Source of the DNA: Pseudomonadota bacterium
Lineage (GTDB): Bacteria > Myxococcota_A > Polyangia > Polyangiales > Polyangiaceae
Reading direction: 5' to 3'
Length of the DNA stretch: 64,000 bases
Assembly: GCA_023431345.1 (NCBI GenBank)
Contig: JAEYWK010000054.1
Location: 5,699 to 69,698 of the forward strand
Part shown: positions 40,562 through 49,231 of the stretch, piece after piece
How positions within the stretch are numbered: position 1 is the stretch's first letter
Layout of the letters: each line of letters starts with the position of its first letter
Program-made: the position numbers and the translations under genes
The notes under the pieces: model-generated
Database searches by the model: none
What the model was told of the DNA's origin: nothing
Seen by the model: only the letters and a program-made list of their open reading frames with translations

Positions 40562-42073
40562 ATGCAAATCCTGCTGCTCGCAGCTTACTGCTCCGTCCTC
40601 GTATTCCTCTGTACGTACGGCGCTCATCGCGCGCACCTCGTGTACCAGTGTTGGCGTCATCGCCGCCGCATCCAGGTCGGTGAGCGTCGCGTGGACATCG
40701 CGGAAGACGCGCTGCCCACCGTCACCGTGCAGCTCCCGATCTTCAATGAGGCCACCGTCGCAGCCCGGCTGATCGAAGCGACCGGCAAGCTCGACTACCC
40801 AGCGCACAAGCTCGAGATTCAAGTGCTCGACGACTCGACCGACGAGACGCTGCGCATCGCGCGCGAAGCGGTGGAGGCGCTCGTCGCTCGCGGCATCGAC
40901 GCGCAGCACGTGCGTCGCCCCAATCGCCACGGCTACAAGGCCGGCGCGCTCGACTACGGGCTCGGCTCGGCCAAGGGTGAGCTCGTCGCCATTTTCGACG
41001 CCGACTTCATCCCCCAACCCGACTTTTTGCGTCAAGTCGTCGGACACTTCCAAGAGCCGCGCGTCGGCATGGTGCAGACCCGCTGGGGTCACATGAACCG
41101 CGACAGCAGCTTGTTCACGCAGGTGCAGGCCTTGATGCTCGACGGTCACCACATGGTGGAGAACCGCGCGCGCTTCGGCGCGGGCCACATGTTCAATTTC
41201 TCCGGCACGGGCGGCATCTGGCGCCGCGCCGCGATCGACGCCGCCGGTGGCTGGCAGCACGACACGCTCACCGAAGATCTCGATCTGTCGTACCGCGCAC
41301 AAATGGCGGGCTTTCGCTTCGTTTACCGCAGCGACGTGCTAACGCCCTCGGAGCTTCCCGAAGACATGTCGGCGTTCCGCGCGCAGCAGTTTCGCTGGGC
41401 CAAGGGCACCGTGCAGACGGCGCGCAAGCTCCTGCGTCGGGTGATTTCGTCGGAGCTGTCGTTCGGTCAGCGCGTCGAAGCGGCTTTCCACATGCTGCCG
41501 CATTTTGCGTACCCCGCGATGGTGCTGCTCAGCTTGTTGCTGTTGCCCGCGCTGATCTTCATGCCGGCGACGGATCTGAAGACCATGCTGCTCATCGATT
41601 TGCCGCTGTGTTTCGGCGCGACGGGATCGATCGCCACCTTCTACATCACGGCGGAGGTGGCGCAGGGCCGCTCGGGCTGGGGCGCTGCCAAGCGCTTGCC
41701 GGCGCTGATCGCGCTCGGCGCCGGTCTCGCTCCGCACCTGACGGCCGCCGTGCTCGACGGCCTCACCAAGATGGCGGGAGAGTTCGTGCGTACTCCGAAG
41801 CGCGGTACCGTGGCCGGTCGCTACTTTCAGCATGCAAAGTTGCCGCTGGCTGAGATCGCTTTGTGCTTGATCAGCGCGGCCAGCGTGGTCGTTTCGGTGC
41901 AGACTGCGCACTACTTCGCGACGCCGTTCACGATCCTGTTCACGCTCGGCTACGGCTACGTAGCCAGCCAGGTGCTGTTCGAGCAGCTCGGCCGCCCCGT
42001 GCCGGCGCCCGATCGCATCTCGCTGCCGGGCGAGGCCGAGGTCGACGCCTCGGGTATGGCTCGCGCTGCCTGA
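40562..42073 (+). CDS. Processive family 2 glycosyltransferase (cellulose-synthase-like)
   Basis: A 503-residue integral membrane GT2, assuming the ATG at 40562 (a TTG at 40541 is possible). An N-terminal helix (LLLAAYCSVLVFLCTYG) is followed by the GT-A domain: PTVTVQLPIFNE, QVLDDSTDET, IFDADFIPQPDF and TLTEDLDLSYR, then the QQFRW polymerising motif. Four or five helices follow (AMVLLSLLLLPALIFM, LLIDLPLCFGAT and others). This order of D, DxD, TED and Q(Q/R)xRW marks processive or lipid-linked beta-glycosyltransferases. The product could be a beta-glucan or glucosylated lipid; no BcsB, C or Z is present. Confidence 0.88.
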   Translation: MQILLLAAYCSVLVFLCTYGAHRAHLVYQCWRHRRRIQVGERRVDIAEDALPTVTVQLPIFNEATVAARLIEATGKLDYPAHKLEIQVLDDSTDETLRIAREAVEALVARGIDAQHVRRPNRHGYKAGALDYGLGSAKGELVAIFDADFIPQPDFLRQVVGHFQEPRVGMVQTRWGHMNRDSSLFTQVQALMLDGHHMVENRARFGAGHMFNFSGTGGIWRRAAIDAAGGWQHDTLTEDLDLSYRAQMAGFRFVYRSDVLTPSELPEDMSAFRAQQFRWAKGTVQTARKLLRRVISSELSFGQRVEAAFHMLPHFAYPAMVLLSLLLLPALIFMPATDLKTMLLIDLPLCFGATGSIATFYITAEVAQGRSGWGAAKRLPALIALGAGLAPHLTAAVLDGLTKMAGEFVRTPKRGTVAGRYFQHAKLPLAEIALCLISAASVVVSVQTAHYFATPFTILFTLGYGYVASQVLFEQLGRPVPAPDRISLPGEAEVDASGMARAA

Positions 42074-42269
42074 GCCGATTCGGCTCGAGGGCCATCCTTA
42101 CGCGGCGCGGGCTTCGGCTCGCGTCGCGTCACTTTTTTGAGGGCCTTCCCGCGATCGAGTGCGGGTCATGGGCCGGTGGAGCGGCGGGATACTTATGGAC
42201 TTCCGGAGGCCGCTCGGTACTATTTTCGCTTCGAGGGACGCGAAACCCCCACTTCGCAGCGAGGCCATC

Positions 42270-42599
42270 GTGACCAAGGCAGACATCGTACACGCCGTGT
42301 ATACGCGGCTCGGCGGCTTCTCCAAAAAGGAGTCGGCAGATCTGGTGGACTTGGTGTTCGAGACCATGAAAGAGACCTTGGGGCGGGGTGAGAAGATCAA
42401 GATCTCCGGGTTCGGCAACTTCGTGCTGCGCGACAAGCGACAGCGCCAGGGTCGAAACCCGCAAACCGGTGAGCCCATCACCATCACCGAGCGTCGCGTG
42501 CTGAACTTCAAGGCGAGCCAGCTGCTGAAGCAGGCCTTGAACGGCGGCGAGCTCGGGGCGGCGGTCGGCGAGACGGCGGCGGCGGTCAAGGACGCCTGA
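42270..42599 (+). CDS. ihfA: Integration host factor subunit alpha
   Basis: A 109-residue HU/IHF-fold DNA-bending protein from the GTG at 42270 (VTKADIVHAVYTRLGGFSKK). The beta-arm region carries GRNPQTGEPITI, with the intercalating Pro, and IKISGFGNFVLRDKRQRQGR is typical of IHF-alpha. A longer frame upstream adds about 37 residues with no family resemblance, so it was not used. A MerR-type gene follows after 2 bp, as in many proteobacteria where ihfA precedes a merR gene, but pheST is not upstream here. Confidence 0.93.
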   Translation: MTKADIVHAVYTRLGGFSKKESADLVDLVFETMKETLGRGEKIKISGFGNFVLRDKRQRQGRNPQTGEPITITERRVLNFKASQLLKQALNGGELGAAVGETAAAVKDA

Positions 42600-42601
42600 T
42601 C

Positions 42602-42991
42602 GTGGACCGTCTCAAGCACCCCGTGAAGCTTTACTATCGCATCGGCGAGGTTTCGGACATCGTCGGCGTGGAGCCGCACGTGCTGCGCTACTGGGAGACT
42701 GAGTTTCGCTCGATTCGGCCCCAGAAGTCGCGCAAGGGCCAGCGCATCTATTCGCGCAAAGACGTCGAGAAGCTGCTGACGGTGAAGGACCTGCTGTACA
42801 CGCACGGCTTCACGATCGCCGGAGCGCGAAAGAAGCTGCGTGAAGGCGGCGCCGAGCCGGTGGCCCAAGAAGAGCAGGAGAAGCGCGTGACGGTCCGCGC
42901 ACGGCTGCTCGAGATCCGAGCCGAAGTGGCGTCGTTGCTGGCTGAGCTCGAATCCGGCGTCGTGACGACGACGCACGTGAACGCCGGCTAG
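42602..42991 (+). CDS. MerR-family transcriptional regulator
   Basis: A 129-residue protein. The winged-helix DNA-binding domain covers about 8-80: YYRIGEVSDIVGVEPHVLRYWETEF, then RPQKSRKGQRIYSRKDVEKL and LLYTHGFTIAGARKKL. A short coiled C-terminal helix (RARLLEIRAEVASLLAELES) should mediate dimerisation. There are no clustered Cys residues, so a metal sensor is unlikely. It starts 2 bp after ihfA at a GTG and is probably co-transcribed with it. This ihfA-merR pair is common; its target is not known. Confidence 0.93.
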   Translation: MDRLKHPVKLYYRIGEVSDIVGVEPHVLRYWETEFRSIRPQKSRKGQRIYSRKDVEKLLTVKDLLYTHGFTIAGARKKLREGGAEPVAQEEQEKRVTVRARLLEIRAEVASLLAELESGVVTTTHVNAG

Positions 42992-43070
42992 ACCTCGCGG
43001 TCAGGTAATGTCCGTGGTTCCTTGACGCCTAAGCCGGTCACGGCCATGGGTCCATGCAGAGGAACTCAAG

Positions 43071-43565
43071 ATGGCTGAAGGACTGAATCGCGTCATGTTG
43101 TTGGGCAATCTGGGGGCTGACCCGGAGCTCCGCGTCACTTCCGGAGGCCAGTCGGTCCTCAAGCTGCGGCTCGCCACCAGCGAAACCTACCTGGACAAGA
43201 ATCGGGTTCGGCAGGAGCGCACGGAGTGGCACAGCGTGGTCGTTTGGGGAAAGCGGGCGGAAGCGCTCGGCAAGTTCCTCACCAAGGGCTCGCGCTTGTT
43301 CGTCGAGGGCGGTCTGCGCACCTCCAGCTATGACGACAAAGAAGGCAACAAGCGTTACCGCACCGAGGTCGTTGCCTCGAACATCATTCTTTCTGGCGGC
43401 GGCGGCGGCGGCGGTCGCGGCGGCGGTGGTGGCGGCGGTCGCGGTGGTGACGACGACTACGGCCCGCCCGGTGGTGGCGGCGGCGGCGGTGGCGGTGGTG
43501 GCGGCGGCGGCTACGACGACCAAGACTACGGCGGCGGTGGCGGCGACGACGACATCCCGTTCTGA
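43071..43565 (+). CDS. ssb: Single-stranded DNA-binding protein
   Basis: A 164-residue SSB. The OB fold is about 1-107 (LNRVMLLGNLGADPELRVT, TEWHSVVVWGKRAEALGKFL, GSRLFVEGGLRTSSY). The linker is almost pure Gly with a few Arg, Asp and Tyr, encoded by GGC-rich DNA. The acidic tip DDDIPF is the standard docking site for RecO, PriA and other partners. A good ribosome binding site (AGAGGAAC) is just before the ATG. The Gly-rich DNA also gives long open frames on other strands that are not real genes. Confidence 0.98.
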   Translation: MAEGLNRVMLLGNLGADPELRVTSGGQSVLKLRLATSETYLDKNRVRQERTEWHSVVVWGKRAEALGKFLTKGSRLFVEGGLRTSSYDDKEGNKRYRTEVVASNIILSGGGGGGGRGGGGGGGRGGDDDYGPPGGGGGGGGGGGGGGYDDQDYGGGGGDDDIPF

Positions 43566-43644
43566 GGCGTGTCACTTGGCGCCTCGTAGCAACATCGCCT
43601 GCGTGCTCGTGGCGCTGGGCGCGCTCGTCGCGTCGGTCCGGCTG

Positions 43645-45312
43645 ATGAGCATGGCCGGCGCGCTGGGCGTCGCGCTTTTGTTGGGCGGTGGTTGCCGCGC
43701 CAAAGAGGCGCCCGCCCCTGCCGCCTCGGCGCGAGTCGCAGAGGCGCCCGCGCCCGCGTCGCTCGTGGCGGAGCTCTCGATCGGCAATCCGAAAGAGACG
43801 TGGCAGCGCCTGCGCCAGTTGGGGGGGGGCCTCGCGAACGCGGTGCCCTCCAGCTTGCCGGTGCTGTTTACGACCAGCCTCTCGATGCCGCCCGCGGCCG
43901 CGGGCAGCATCGACGAGAGCGTGCCGATCGTGGGCGCGCTGCTGTCGCGCGAGGGCTCGAGCGAGCCTGACGCGGTCGTGGGCGTGCACGTGACGAGCGG
44001 CGCCGAGCTCGTGGCTTCGCTCACCCTCGGCAGCGAGGCCAAGTTTCGTCAGGTGCAGCTCGAGCCGCGGCTGGTTCGCCTGGTCGCGGCGCCAGGAGCC
44101 GTGGAGCCGAGCGGCGCCTTGGGCGTGTCGGGCAACTACCTGCTGATCGCGAGCCGCGTGGAGGCGTTGAGGGAGGCGGGGCGATTCGTGGCCGAGAGCG
44201 TCTCCCAGCGCGCTCGCAGTGAGCCTGGGTTTTCGCTGCGAGCGAGCGAGCAGGTGCTGCGCGGCGCGCTGCCCCAGCGCTTACGCGAAGCCTGGCAGGC
44301 TCAGCGCGCCGAGCTCTCGTCGCGCGATCGTGCCCTGCGTGACACGAAGGGGAGGGCGCCCGACTTCGCGGATCCCGCGGTGCTCCTGGCGGGCGCCGAC
44401 GGCACGATCGAGTCCTGGCTGTCCGTCCTCGAGAGCTCACGCGCGCTCGAGCTCGTCGTCACGCCAGAGGCGACGCGCCTCGGCGTCGAGCTCAGGCTGA
44501 CGCCGGGCGCGGATGGCGCGGCGGCGCTCTTGTCGCGCGAGCTGGTTACCGGACCGCTCAGCCCTCTGCTCGCGTTGCCGCGCGGCACCCTGGCCGCCCT
44601 CGCTCTGCGCGGCGACCCGCAGCCGAGCCGTGAGGCGGCGGAAGCGTTGGGGAAATCGGTCACGCAGTTGTTCGGCGAGCGCGTCAGCCCCGACGACGCG
44701 ACGAAGCTCGTGCGCGTGCTCGGCGCGCTGGCGCAAGCGCGGCACGGGGCGACGGTGATCGGCTTCATTCCTTCGCCTACACCCGCGCTCGTCGTCACTT
44801 GCCAGGTAACGGATGGTGAGGCGTTTCGGCGTGCGCTGGCGGACGCCCTCGCGCTCGTCGAGCTGCCTCCGGTGAGCGCTTGGCTCGCGGGCACGGTGGG
44901 CAAGCCGTCGCTCCAAGTCGCCAAGTCGACGACCGGCCCCGCGAAGGCGCGCCTGCGTCTGCAGCGCGCGGCTGCCACGGCGAAGCTGCCGCTCCCGCCC
45001 GCGCTCAGCGTGAGCTGGGACGCCAAGGACGGCGTGGCTTGGGTGGTGGTCTCGACGGAGAGCGGGCCCGAGCCAGCCGCTCTGCAGGCCGCCGACAAGC
45101 TTGCCGCCTCTTCATTTCTGGCCCGGGCCGAGCGCGAATGGGGAGAGCGGGCGGCGCTCGGCGTATGGGGCGACGCTCGGCTGTTCGCGCCCGGCGGGCC
45201 GGATGACGCGCCGATCTTGCTCGTCGTGGGTAAGCGCGAGGAGCGCATCTCCGTAGCGATGGATCTTTCACCCGCCGCGCTGCGCGCTCTCGCTGGATTT
45301 TGGGTTAGATAG
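43645..45312 (+). CDS. Putative lipoprotein of unknown function
   Basis: About 555 residues from the ATG at 43645 (ATG 43651 is also possible). The lipobox is in MAGALGVALLLGGGCRAKE, followed by an Ala/Pro stretch. The body has LVAELSIGNPKETWQRLRQLGG, then GTLAALALRGDPQPSREAAEAL and LPPALSVSWDAKDGVAWVVV. This layout resembles myxobacterial DUF-type proteins that repeat an alpha/beta module, but no family was recognised. It sits between ssb and a degenerate SDR gene, 6 bp before the latter. The join with ssb may be only positional. Confidence 0.75.
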   Translation: MSMAGALGVALLLGGGCRAKEAPAPAASARVAEAPAPASLVAELSIGNPKETWQRLRQLGGGLANAVPSSLPVLFTTSLSMPPAAAGSIDESVPIVGALLSREGSSEPDAVVGVHVTSGAELVASLTLGSEAKFRQVQLEPRLVRLVAAPGAVEPSGALGVSGNYLLIASRVEALREAGRFVAESVSQRARSEPGFSLRASEQVLRGALPQRLREAWQAQRAELSSRDRALRDTKGRAPDFADPAVLLAGADGTIESWLSVLESSRALELVVTPEATRLGVELRLTPGADGAAALLSRELVTGPLSPLLALPRGTLAALALRGDPQPSREAAEALGKSVTQLFGERVSPDDATKLVRVLGALAQARHGATVIGFIPSPTPALVVTCQVTDGEAFRRALADALALVELPPVSAWLAGTVGKPSLQVAKSTTGPAKARLRLQRAAATAKLPLPPALSVSWDAKDGVAWVVVSTESGPEPAALQAADKLAASSFLARAEREWGERAALGVWGDARLFAPGGPDDAPILLVVGKREERISVAMDLSPAALRALAGFWVR

Positions 45313-45318
45313 ATCCCC

Positions 45319-46485
45319 GTGACCAGCGACGCACCCGGCACGGAGCCCGCGGGCGCGGCTCCGCGCGAGCTTCGAGCGCATTTCGGGGGAGAGGTGCTGC
45401 TCATCACCGGCTTCCCCGCCGCCCGAGCTCGCGCGCTCGTGAGCGTGCTGGCCGCGCGCGAGCCGGCGGCCGAGCTTTGGCTGATCGTGCCCCCACGCGA
45501 GCTCGAAGCCTCCGCGCGCGTGCTCGCGGAGTCAGCGCTGCCCCGCGCGCAGCTGCGCCTGATCCCGGGCGAGCCCTGCGCGATCGATCTCGGCGTCTCG
45601 CGGCAGGTGTACGACGAGCTGGCTCGGCGCGTCGATCGCTGGTTCTCCCTCTACCAAACGACGGACACCCGAGCTCCGCGTGATCTGTGTCTGCGCGTGA
45701 ACCTGGGCGGCGCGCGCGAGGTCGCCGAGCTCTCCAAGGTGGCGGAGCGGCTGTCGCACGTCACTTTTTTGTCGAGCGGCGCGGTGTTCGGTGACTACCA
45801 GGGGCTCGCGGACGAGAGCCAGCTCGCCATCGGCCAGTCCTTCCGCAGCCCCGCCGCCGAGACTCTCGCGCTCGCCGAGGCCGTGCTCCGGCGTCGGCTC
45901 TCGGAGATCCCCTTGTCGATCGTGCGAACGCCGCAGGTCTTGGGCGTGCGCCAGGAGGGGGCGCCGAGCTGGCCGACGGGGCTGCACCGCCTGCTGGCGC
46001 TGGTGGCGGCGGCTCCGGCGGACGGAGCACTGCCGCTGCCGCCTGGGGCGCAGCGCGCCGTCCAGGCCCTCCCAGCCGATTTCGTGGCAGAGGCGCTGTA
46101 TGCCGTGTCGGTGCTCGGGACGCGCGGCCACACGTACCATTTCGCCGATCCCGAGCCGCCGACCCTGGCCCAAGTGCTCGAGCGCGCGGGAACGTACTTC
46201 GGCAAACGCTTCGAGCAGGGGTTCGACGCCCGCTCGCTGGGGCGGCTGCTGTTCACCAATCCCGGCTTCTGGTTGTCGCAGCAGAGCTCGCGCGCGCTGT
46301 CGGAGTGGGCGGAAGGCCCGGAGCTCGAGGCGCGCGCCGGTGATCGCTTGCTCGAGCGCGCGGGGTTACGGGCGCCGGCGCTGCTCGGTTACCTAGATGC
46401 GGTGCTGCAGCAGACCGAAGCGCTGATACGTGAGCGGCGCCTCGACGAGCGCCGCGTGACGACGCCGTTCGAGGTCGTGGCGTGA
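45319..46485 (+). CDS. Degenerate SDR / NAD-dependent epimerase-like protein
   Basis: A 388-residue protein from a GTG. It resembles extended SDRs of the fatty acyl-CoA reductase or sterol-dehydrogenase type (HVTFLSSGAVFGDYQGLADE, TLALAEAVLRRRLSEIPLSIVRTPQVLG). The glycine motif is altered (LLITGFPAARARAL; normal GxxGxxG), and no YxxxK is visible at the expected place (SPAAETLALAEAVL). It may bind a ligand without redox activity. It is flanked by a lipoprotein and an SGNH hydrolase, whose start overlaps its stop by GTGA. Confidence 0.7.
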   Translation: MTSDAPGTEPAGAAPRELRAHFGGEVLLITGFPAARARALVSVLAAREPAAELWLIVPPRELEASARVLAESALPRAQLRLIPGEPCAIDLGVSRQVYDELARRVDRWFSLYQTTDTRAPRDLCLRVNLGGAREVAELSKVAERLSHVTFLSSGAVFGDYQGLADESQLAIGQSFRSPAAETLALAEAVLRRRLSEIPLSIVRTPQVLGVRQEGAPSWPTGLHRLLALVAAAPADGALPLPPGAQRAVQALPADFVAEALYAVSVLGTRGHTYHFADPEPPTLAQVLERAGTYFGKRFEQGFDARSLGRLLFTNPGFWLSQQSSRALSEWAEGPELEARAGDRLLERAGLRAPALLGYLDAVLQQTEALIRERRLDERRVTTPFEVVA

Positions 46486-47795
46486 GACGCGGCTGGGCGT
46501 CGCTCGGCGCCTGCCTCGCGCTCACCTGCGCACGCCCGCAGCCGCCCCCGCTTCTTCTTGCCGAAGCCGCGGCGGCGCCGCGAGCCCCGGCGGCCGTCAG
46601 CGCGTCGCCCGCACCGCCGCCCGTCCCGAGCGCCGCGCCGGGCTCGCTCCCAGCCGTCACCGCGCCGGCGCCCGGCGTGAGCCCAGGGCCCCTCGCCTCC
46701 TTCTTCGACGCGCTGCGCCAGCTCTCGAGCGGCGCGCGCACGCAGCACGTCCGCATCTTGTGGCTCGGCGATTCCCACACCAACGCGGATTTTTTGAGCG
46801 GCAGCGTGCGCTCGCAGCTAGCCGAGCGCTTCGGTGACGGCGGCCCAGGCTTCGTCCGCATCGGCAGCCAGCCGTATCGTCATGACGGTCTCAAGATCGT
46901 TCGCGGGGGCCAATGGAACATCGATCCGGATCCGCCCGCGCGTCGCTCGCAGCAAGACGACGGCGTCTTCGGGATCGGAGGCACGCGAGCCGTACCCGGC
47001 CCCGGCGCGACGTTTCGCGTGCAGCTGGCGGGGCGGGCGCCGGGCGTCGCCGAGGAGCCGGCGCGCTTCGAGCTGTCGTACACGCTCCCGGCTGGCGCAA
47101 GCTACGAGCTCGAGCTGGGCGGTAAGCGCGTGCGCGTGGACGCCAGCAAGAGCCAAGACGTCGCGACCTCCGGCATCAGCCACCTCACGCTCACGGACAA
47201 GCTCGGCAGCGTGCTGACCCTGCGTCCCCACGCAGGCGCGCCGCGGTTTTTCGGCTTGATTATCGAGAAAACGGCGGAGCTGGGGGTCGTCGTCGACACC
47301 TCGGGCATCGACGGGGCGCGCCTCGAGACGCCGCTCGCGTGGAACGAAGCCGCGTTCGTGGCGGAGGCGGCGCGCCGCGCACCAGAGCTGTTCGTCGTGG
47401 CCTACGGCACGAACGAAGTGTTCGATCGGCTCAAGGTCGAGCGCTACGCGGGCCAACTCAGCGAGCTCGTGCGGCGCGTGCGCGGCGCGGCCCCGCAGGC
47501 GTCGTGCTTGGTGCTCGGTCCGACCGACGCCCCGCTCGGTGAGGGCTCGGTGCCGCGCGTGGCGCAGGTGGACGCGGTGCTGCGAGCGTCGGCGCGCGAG
47601 AACGGTTGCAGCTTCGTCAGCTTGCAGCAGCTGATGGGCGGGGAGGGGAGCTTCGCGCGAGGCATGAAGGCCAAGGAGCGGCTCGCGCAGCTCGATCGGC
47701 TCCATTTAACTCCCAAGGGTTATCGAGAGCTCGGGCAGGCCCTCGGTAAGAAGCTGCTGGACGCCTACGCTTCAGGTCACGGCGACTTGCCGTAG
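46482..47795 (+). CDS. SGNH/GDSL-type hydrolase (envelope)
   Basis: A 437-residue exported protein. Residues 1-17 look like a lipoprotein-type signal (LACLALTCARPQ region), followed by a Pro/Ala linker to about 65. The SGNH domain has WLGDSHTNADF (nucleophile Ser98), an oxyanion Gly segment, YGTNEVFD (Asn) and LDRLHLTPKGY (Asp/His). Such enzymes deacetylate or transfer acetyl groups on peptidoglycan or polysaccharides, or are esterases. A paralogue is encoded convergently, with 19 bp of overlap at the 3' ends. No O-acyltransferase (MBOAT) gene is in the window. Confidence 0.85.
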   Translation: MRRGWASLGACLALTCARPQPPPLLLAEAAAAPRAPAAVSASPAPPPVPSAAPGSLPAVTAPAPGVSPGPLASFFDALRQLSSGARTQHVRILWLGDSHTNADFLSGSVRSQLAERFGDGGPGFVRIGSQPYRHDGLKIVRGGQWNIDPDPPARRSQQDDGVFGIGGTRAVPGPGATFRVQLAGRAPGVAEEPARFELSYTLPAGASYELELGGKRVRVDASKSQDVATSGISHLTLTDKLGSVLTLRPHAGAPRFFGLIIEKTAELGVVVDTSGIDGARLETPLAWNEAAFVAEAARRAPELFVVAYGTNEVFDRLKVERYAGQLSELVRRVRGAAPQASCLVLGPTDAPLGEGSVPRVAQVDAVLRASARENGCSFVSLQQLMGGEGSFARGMKAKERLAQLDRLHLTPKGYRELGQALGKKLLDAYASGHGDLP

Positions 47796-49231
47796 CCTTG
47801 GTAGCTCTGCATCAGGGCTCGGTAGATCCAGGTGCCGATGATCTCGGCTCCGGCGCCGGTGGGGTGCGTCAAATCAGCCTGTCCGAGGCCTCTCTTGACC
47901 CAGCGCGGCATGGAGCGCTGGCCGCCCATGGCCGTCCAAGTGTCGAAGAAGGCGCAGCCCGCGTCGAGCGCGGCCTGCTTCTGGTTCTTCAAGAGGTCAG
48001 GCATCACCCGCAGACTGACGATCTCGTCGCCCACCTTGGCGGCGCGATCCATGGCGCCGATCACCAGGCACGACGACTCGGGCAGGGCGCGTTTGCCTTG
48101 CTCGAGCACGTCGCGCATCGTGCGATGGTAGTCGACCATCGGGTACAAGAAGCCGTCCGCGCTCTCGTTGGCGCCGAACTGGTAGATCAGCAAGCTGGGC
48201 GCGCGAAGCTGCAGCTGCTCGGCCCAGTGCCGATCGTCTTGCTTGTCCATGAAGCGAATGCGCGCGCCTTGCACGCCGAGCGCGTCGAGCACGACGCCGG
48301 GGCCGTCGCGCTCGAGCACGATGCCGAACAGGCGCGAGGTGCCGCGCTTGGTTTGCAGGCTGAGCTGATGCGCGCCGTCGGGAACCTCGAGCGTGTGGGT
48401 CTTGCTGGCGATGACCGGCCCCGCCGTCGAGAGCTCCTGCGCGGCTCCGCCGTCGACCGACAGCTCGAGGCTGCCTCCGCTCGGCTGCTCCAGATAGTAA
48501 AGGGTGAAGCGGCTCACGTTCCGGCCGAATTCGCCGCTCTCGGCCGTGCCGACCCGCGACAGCACGTTCGGCGGAGCGCTGAACGACACGCCGCCGAGAC
48601 CGTAGAAGCCGTCCGCCGCATAGGGGCCAACGATGCGGCTGACGTTGAAGCCCGCAGTGGCGTAGCGGCTCACGTCGTTGTGAAAATACGCGGGCCAGGC
48701 GTTGGCCATCAGCACGAAGCCGTGCCCGGCGTCGCCGAAGGTCGACTGCAACTTGCGCCGCAGCGTGCCGGATACGTAGTCGCTGACGATGATCGAATCG
48801 CCGAAGTGAGCGATGCGCGTGATCGCCCCTGGCTGTTTTTGCTCGGTCGAGCGGAGGGCGCGGAAGAAATGGTCGAGCGCCTTGCCGGTGGGGTCGAGCA
48901 AGGGCACGGGCGGCGCTTGCTCCAGCGCTTTGGCCTCCTTCGCGTCGTCCGGCAAGAGCTCGGCCGCCCCGGGCGCCTTTTGCGCGGTGGTCTCGAGGCC
49001 CAGCTCGCTCTCTCCGACCACGGCGCTGGGCAGAGCCGCGGGCGCTGCGACCTTGGCTTCACCGACGGGCCGCTTGCCGAACAGTCGCAGACGCTCGAGG
49101 CCCGGGGTGAGCTCGCAGACGAGCGCGAGGGCGCTGACCACGAGCGCGGCCAGCACCGGTCGAGAGCCGAACACTTGAAGCGGCTTGCTCGCGGCCGCGC
49201 CTTCTACCGGCTCAGTTGCTGCAGGAGGCAT
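47777..49231 (-). CDS. SGNH/GDSL-type hydrolase paralogue
   Basis: A 484-residue protein with an N-terminal anchor (VLAALVVSALALVCELTPGL). The SGNH signature is IAHFGDSIIVSDYVSGTLR (nucleophile Ser), YQFGANESADG (Asn) and QADLTHPTGAGAEIIG (Asp/His). Order and spacing match the neighbour at 46482-47795, so they are likely paralogues that arose by duplication and inversion. The start overlaps the end of the FHA gene by 20 bp, so a slightly later start is possible. Likely acts on envelope glycans; this is inference. Confidence 0.85.
   Translation of the reverse strand: MPPAATEPVEGAAASKPLQVFGSRPVLAALVVSALALVCELTPGLERLRLFGKRPVGEAKVAAPAALPSAVVGESELGLETTAQKAPGAAELLPDDAKEAKALEQAPPVPLLDPTGKALDHFFRALRSTEQKQPGAITRIAHFGDSIIVSDYVSGTLRRKLQSTFGDAGHGFVLMANAWPAYFHNDVSRYATAGFNVSRIVGPYAADGFYGLGGVSFSAPPNVLSRVGTAESGEFGRNVSRFTLYYLEQPSGGSLELSVDGGAAQELSTAGPVIASKTHTLEVPDGAHQLSLQTKRGTSRLFGIVLERDGPGVVLDALGVQGARIRFMDKQDDRHWAEQLQLRAPSLLIYQFGANESADGFLYPMVDYHRTMRDVLEQGKRALPESSCLVIGAMDRAAKVGDEIVSLRVMPDLLKNQKQAALDAGCAFFDTWTAMGGQRSMPRWVKRGLGQADLTHPTGAGAEIIGTWIYRALMQSYQGYGKSP

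Noticed and set aside
43395..43530. GGC/GGT repeats that look like a tandem repeat or microsatellite
   Set aside because: They encode the Gly-rich linker of SSB, a normal feature of the family.
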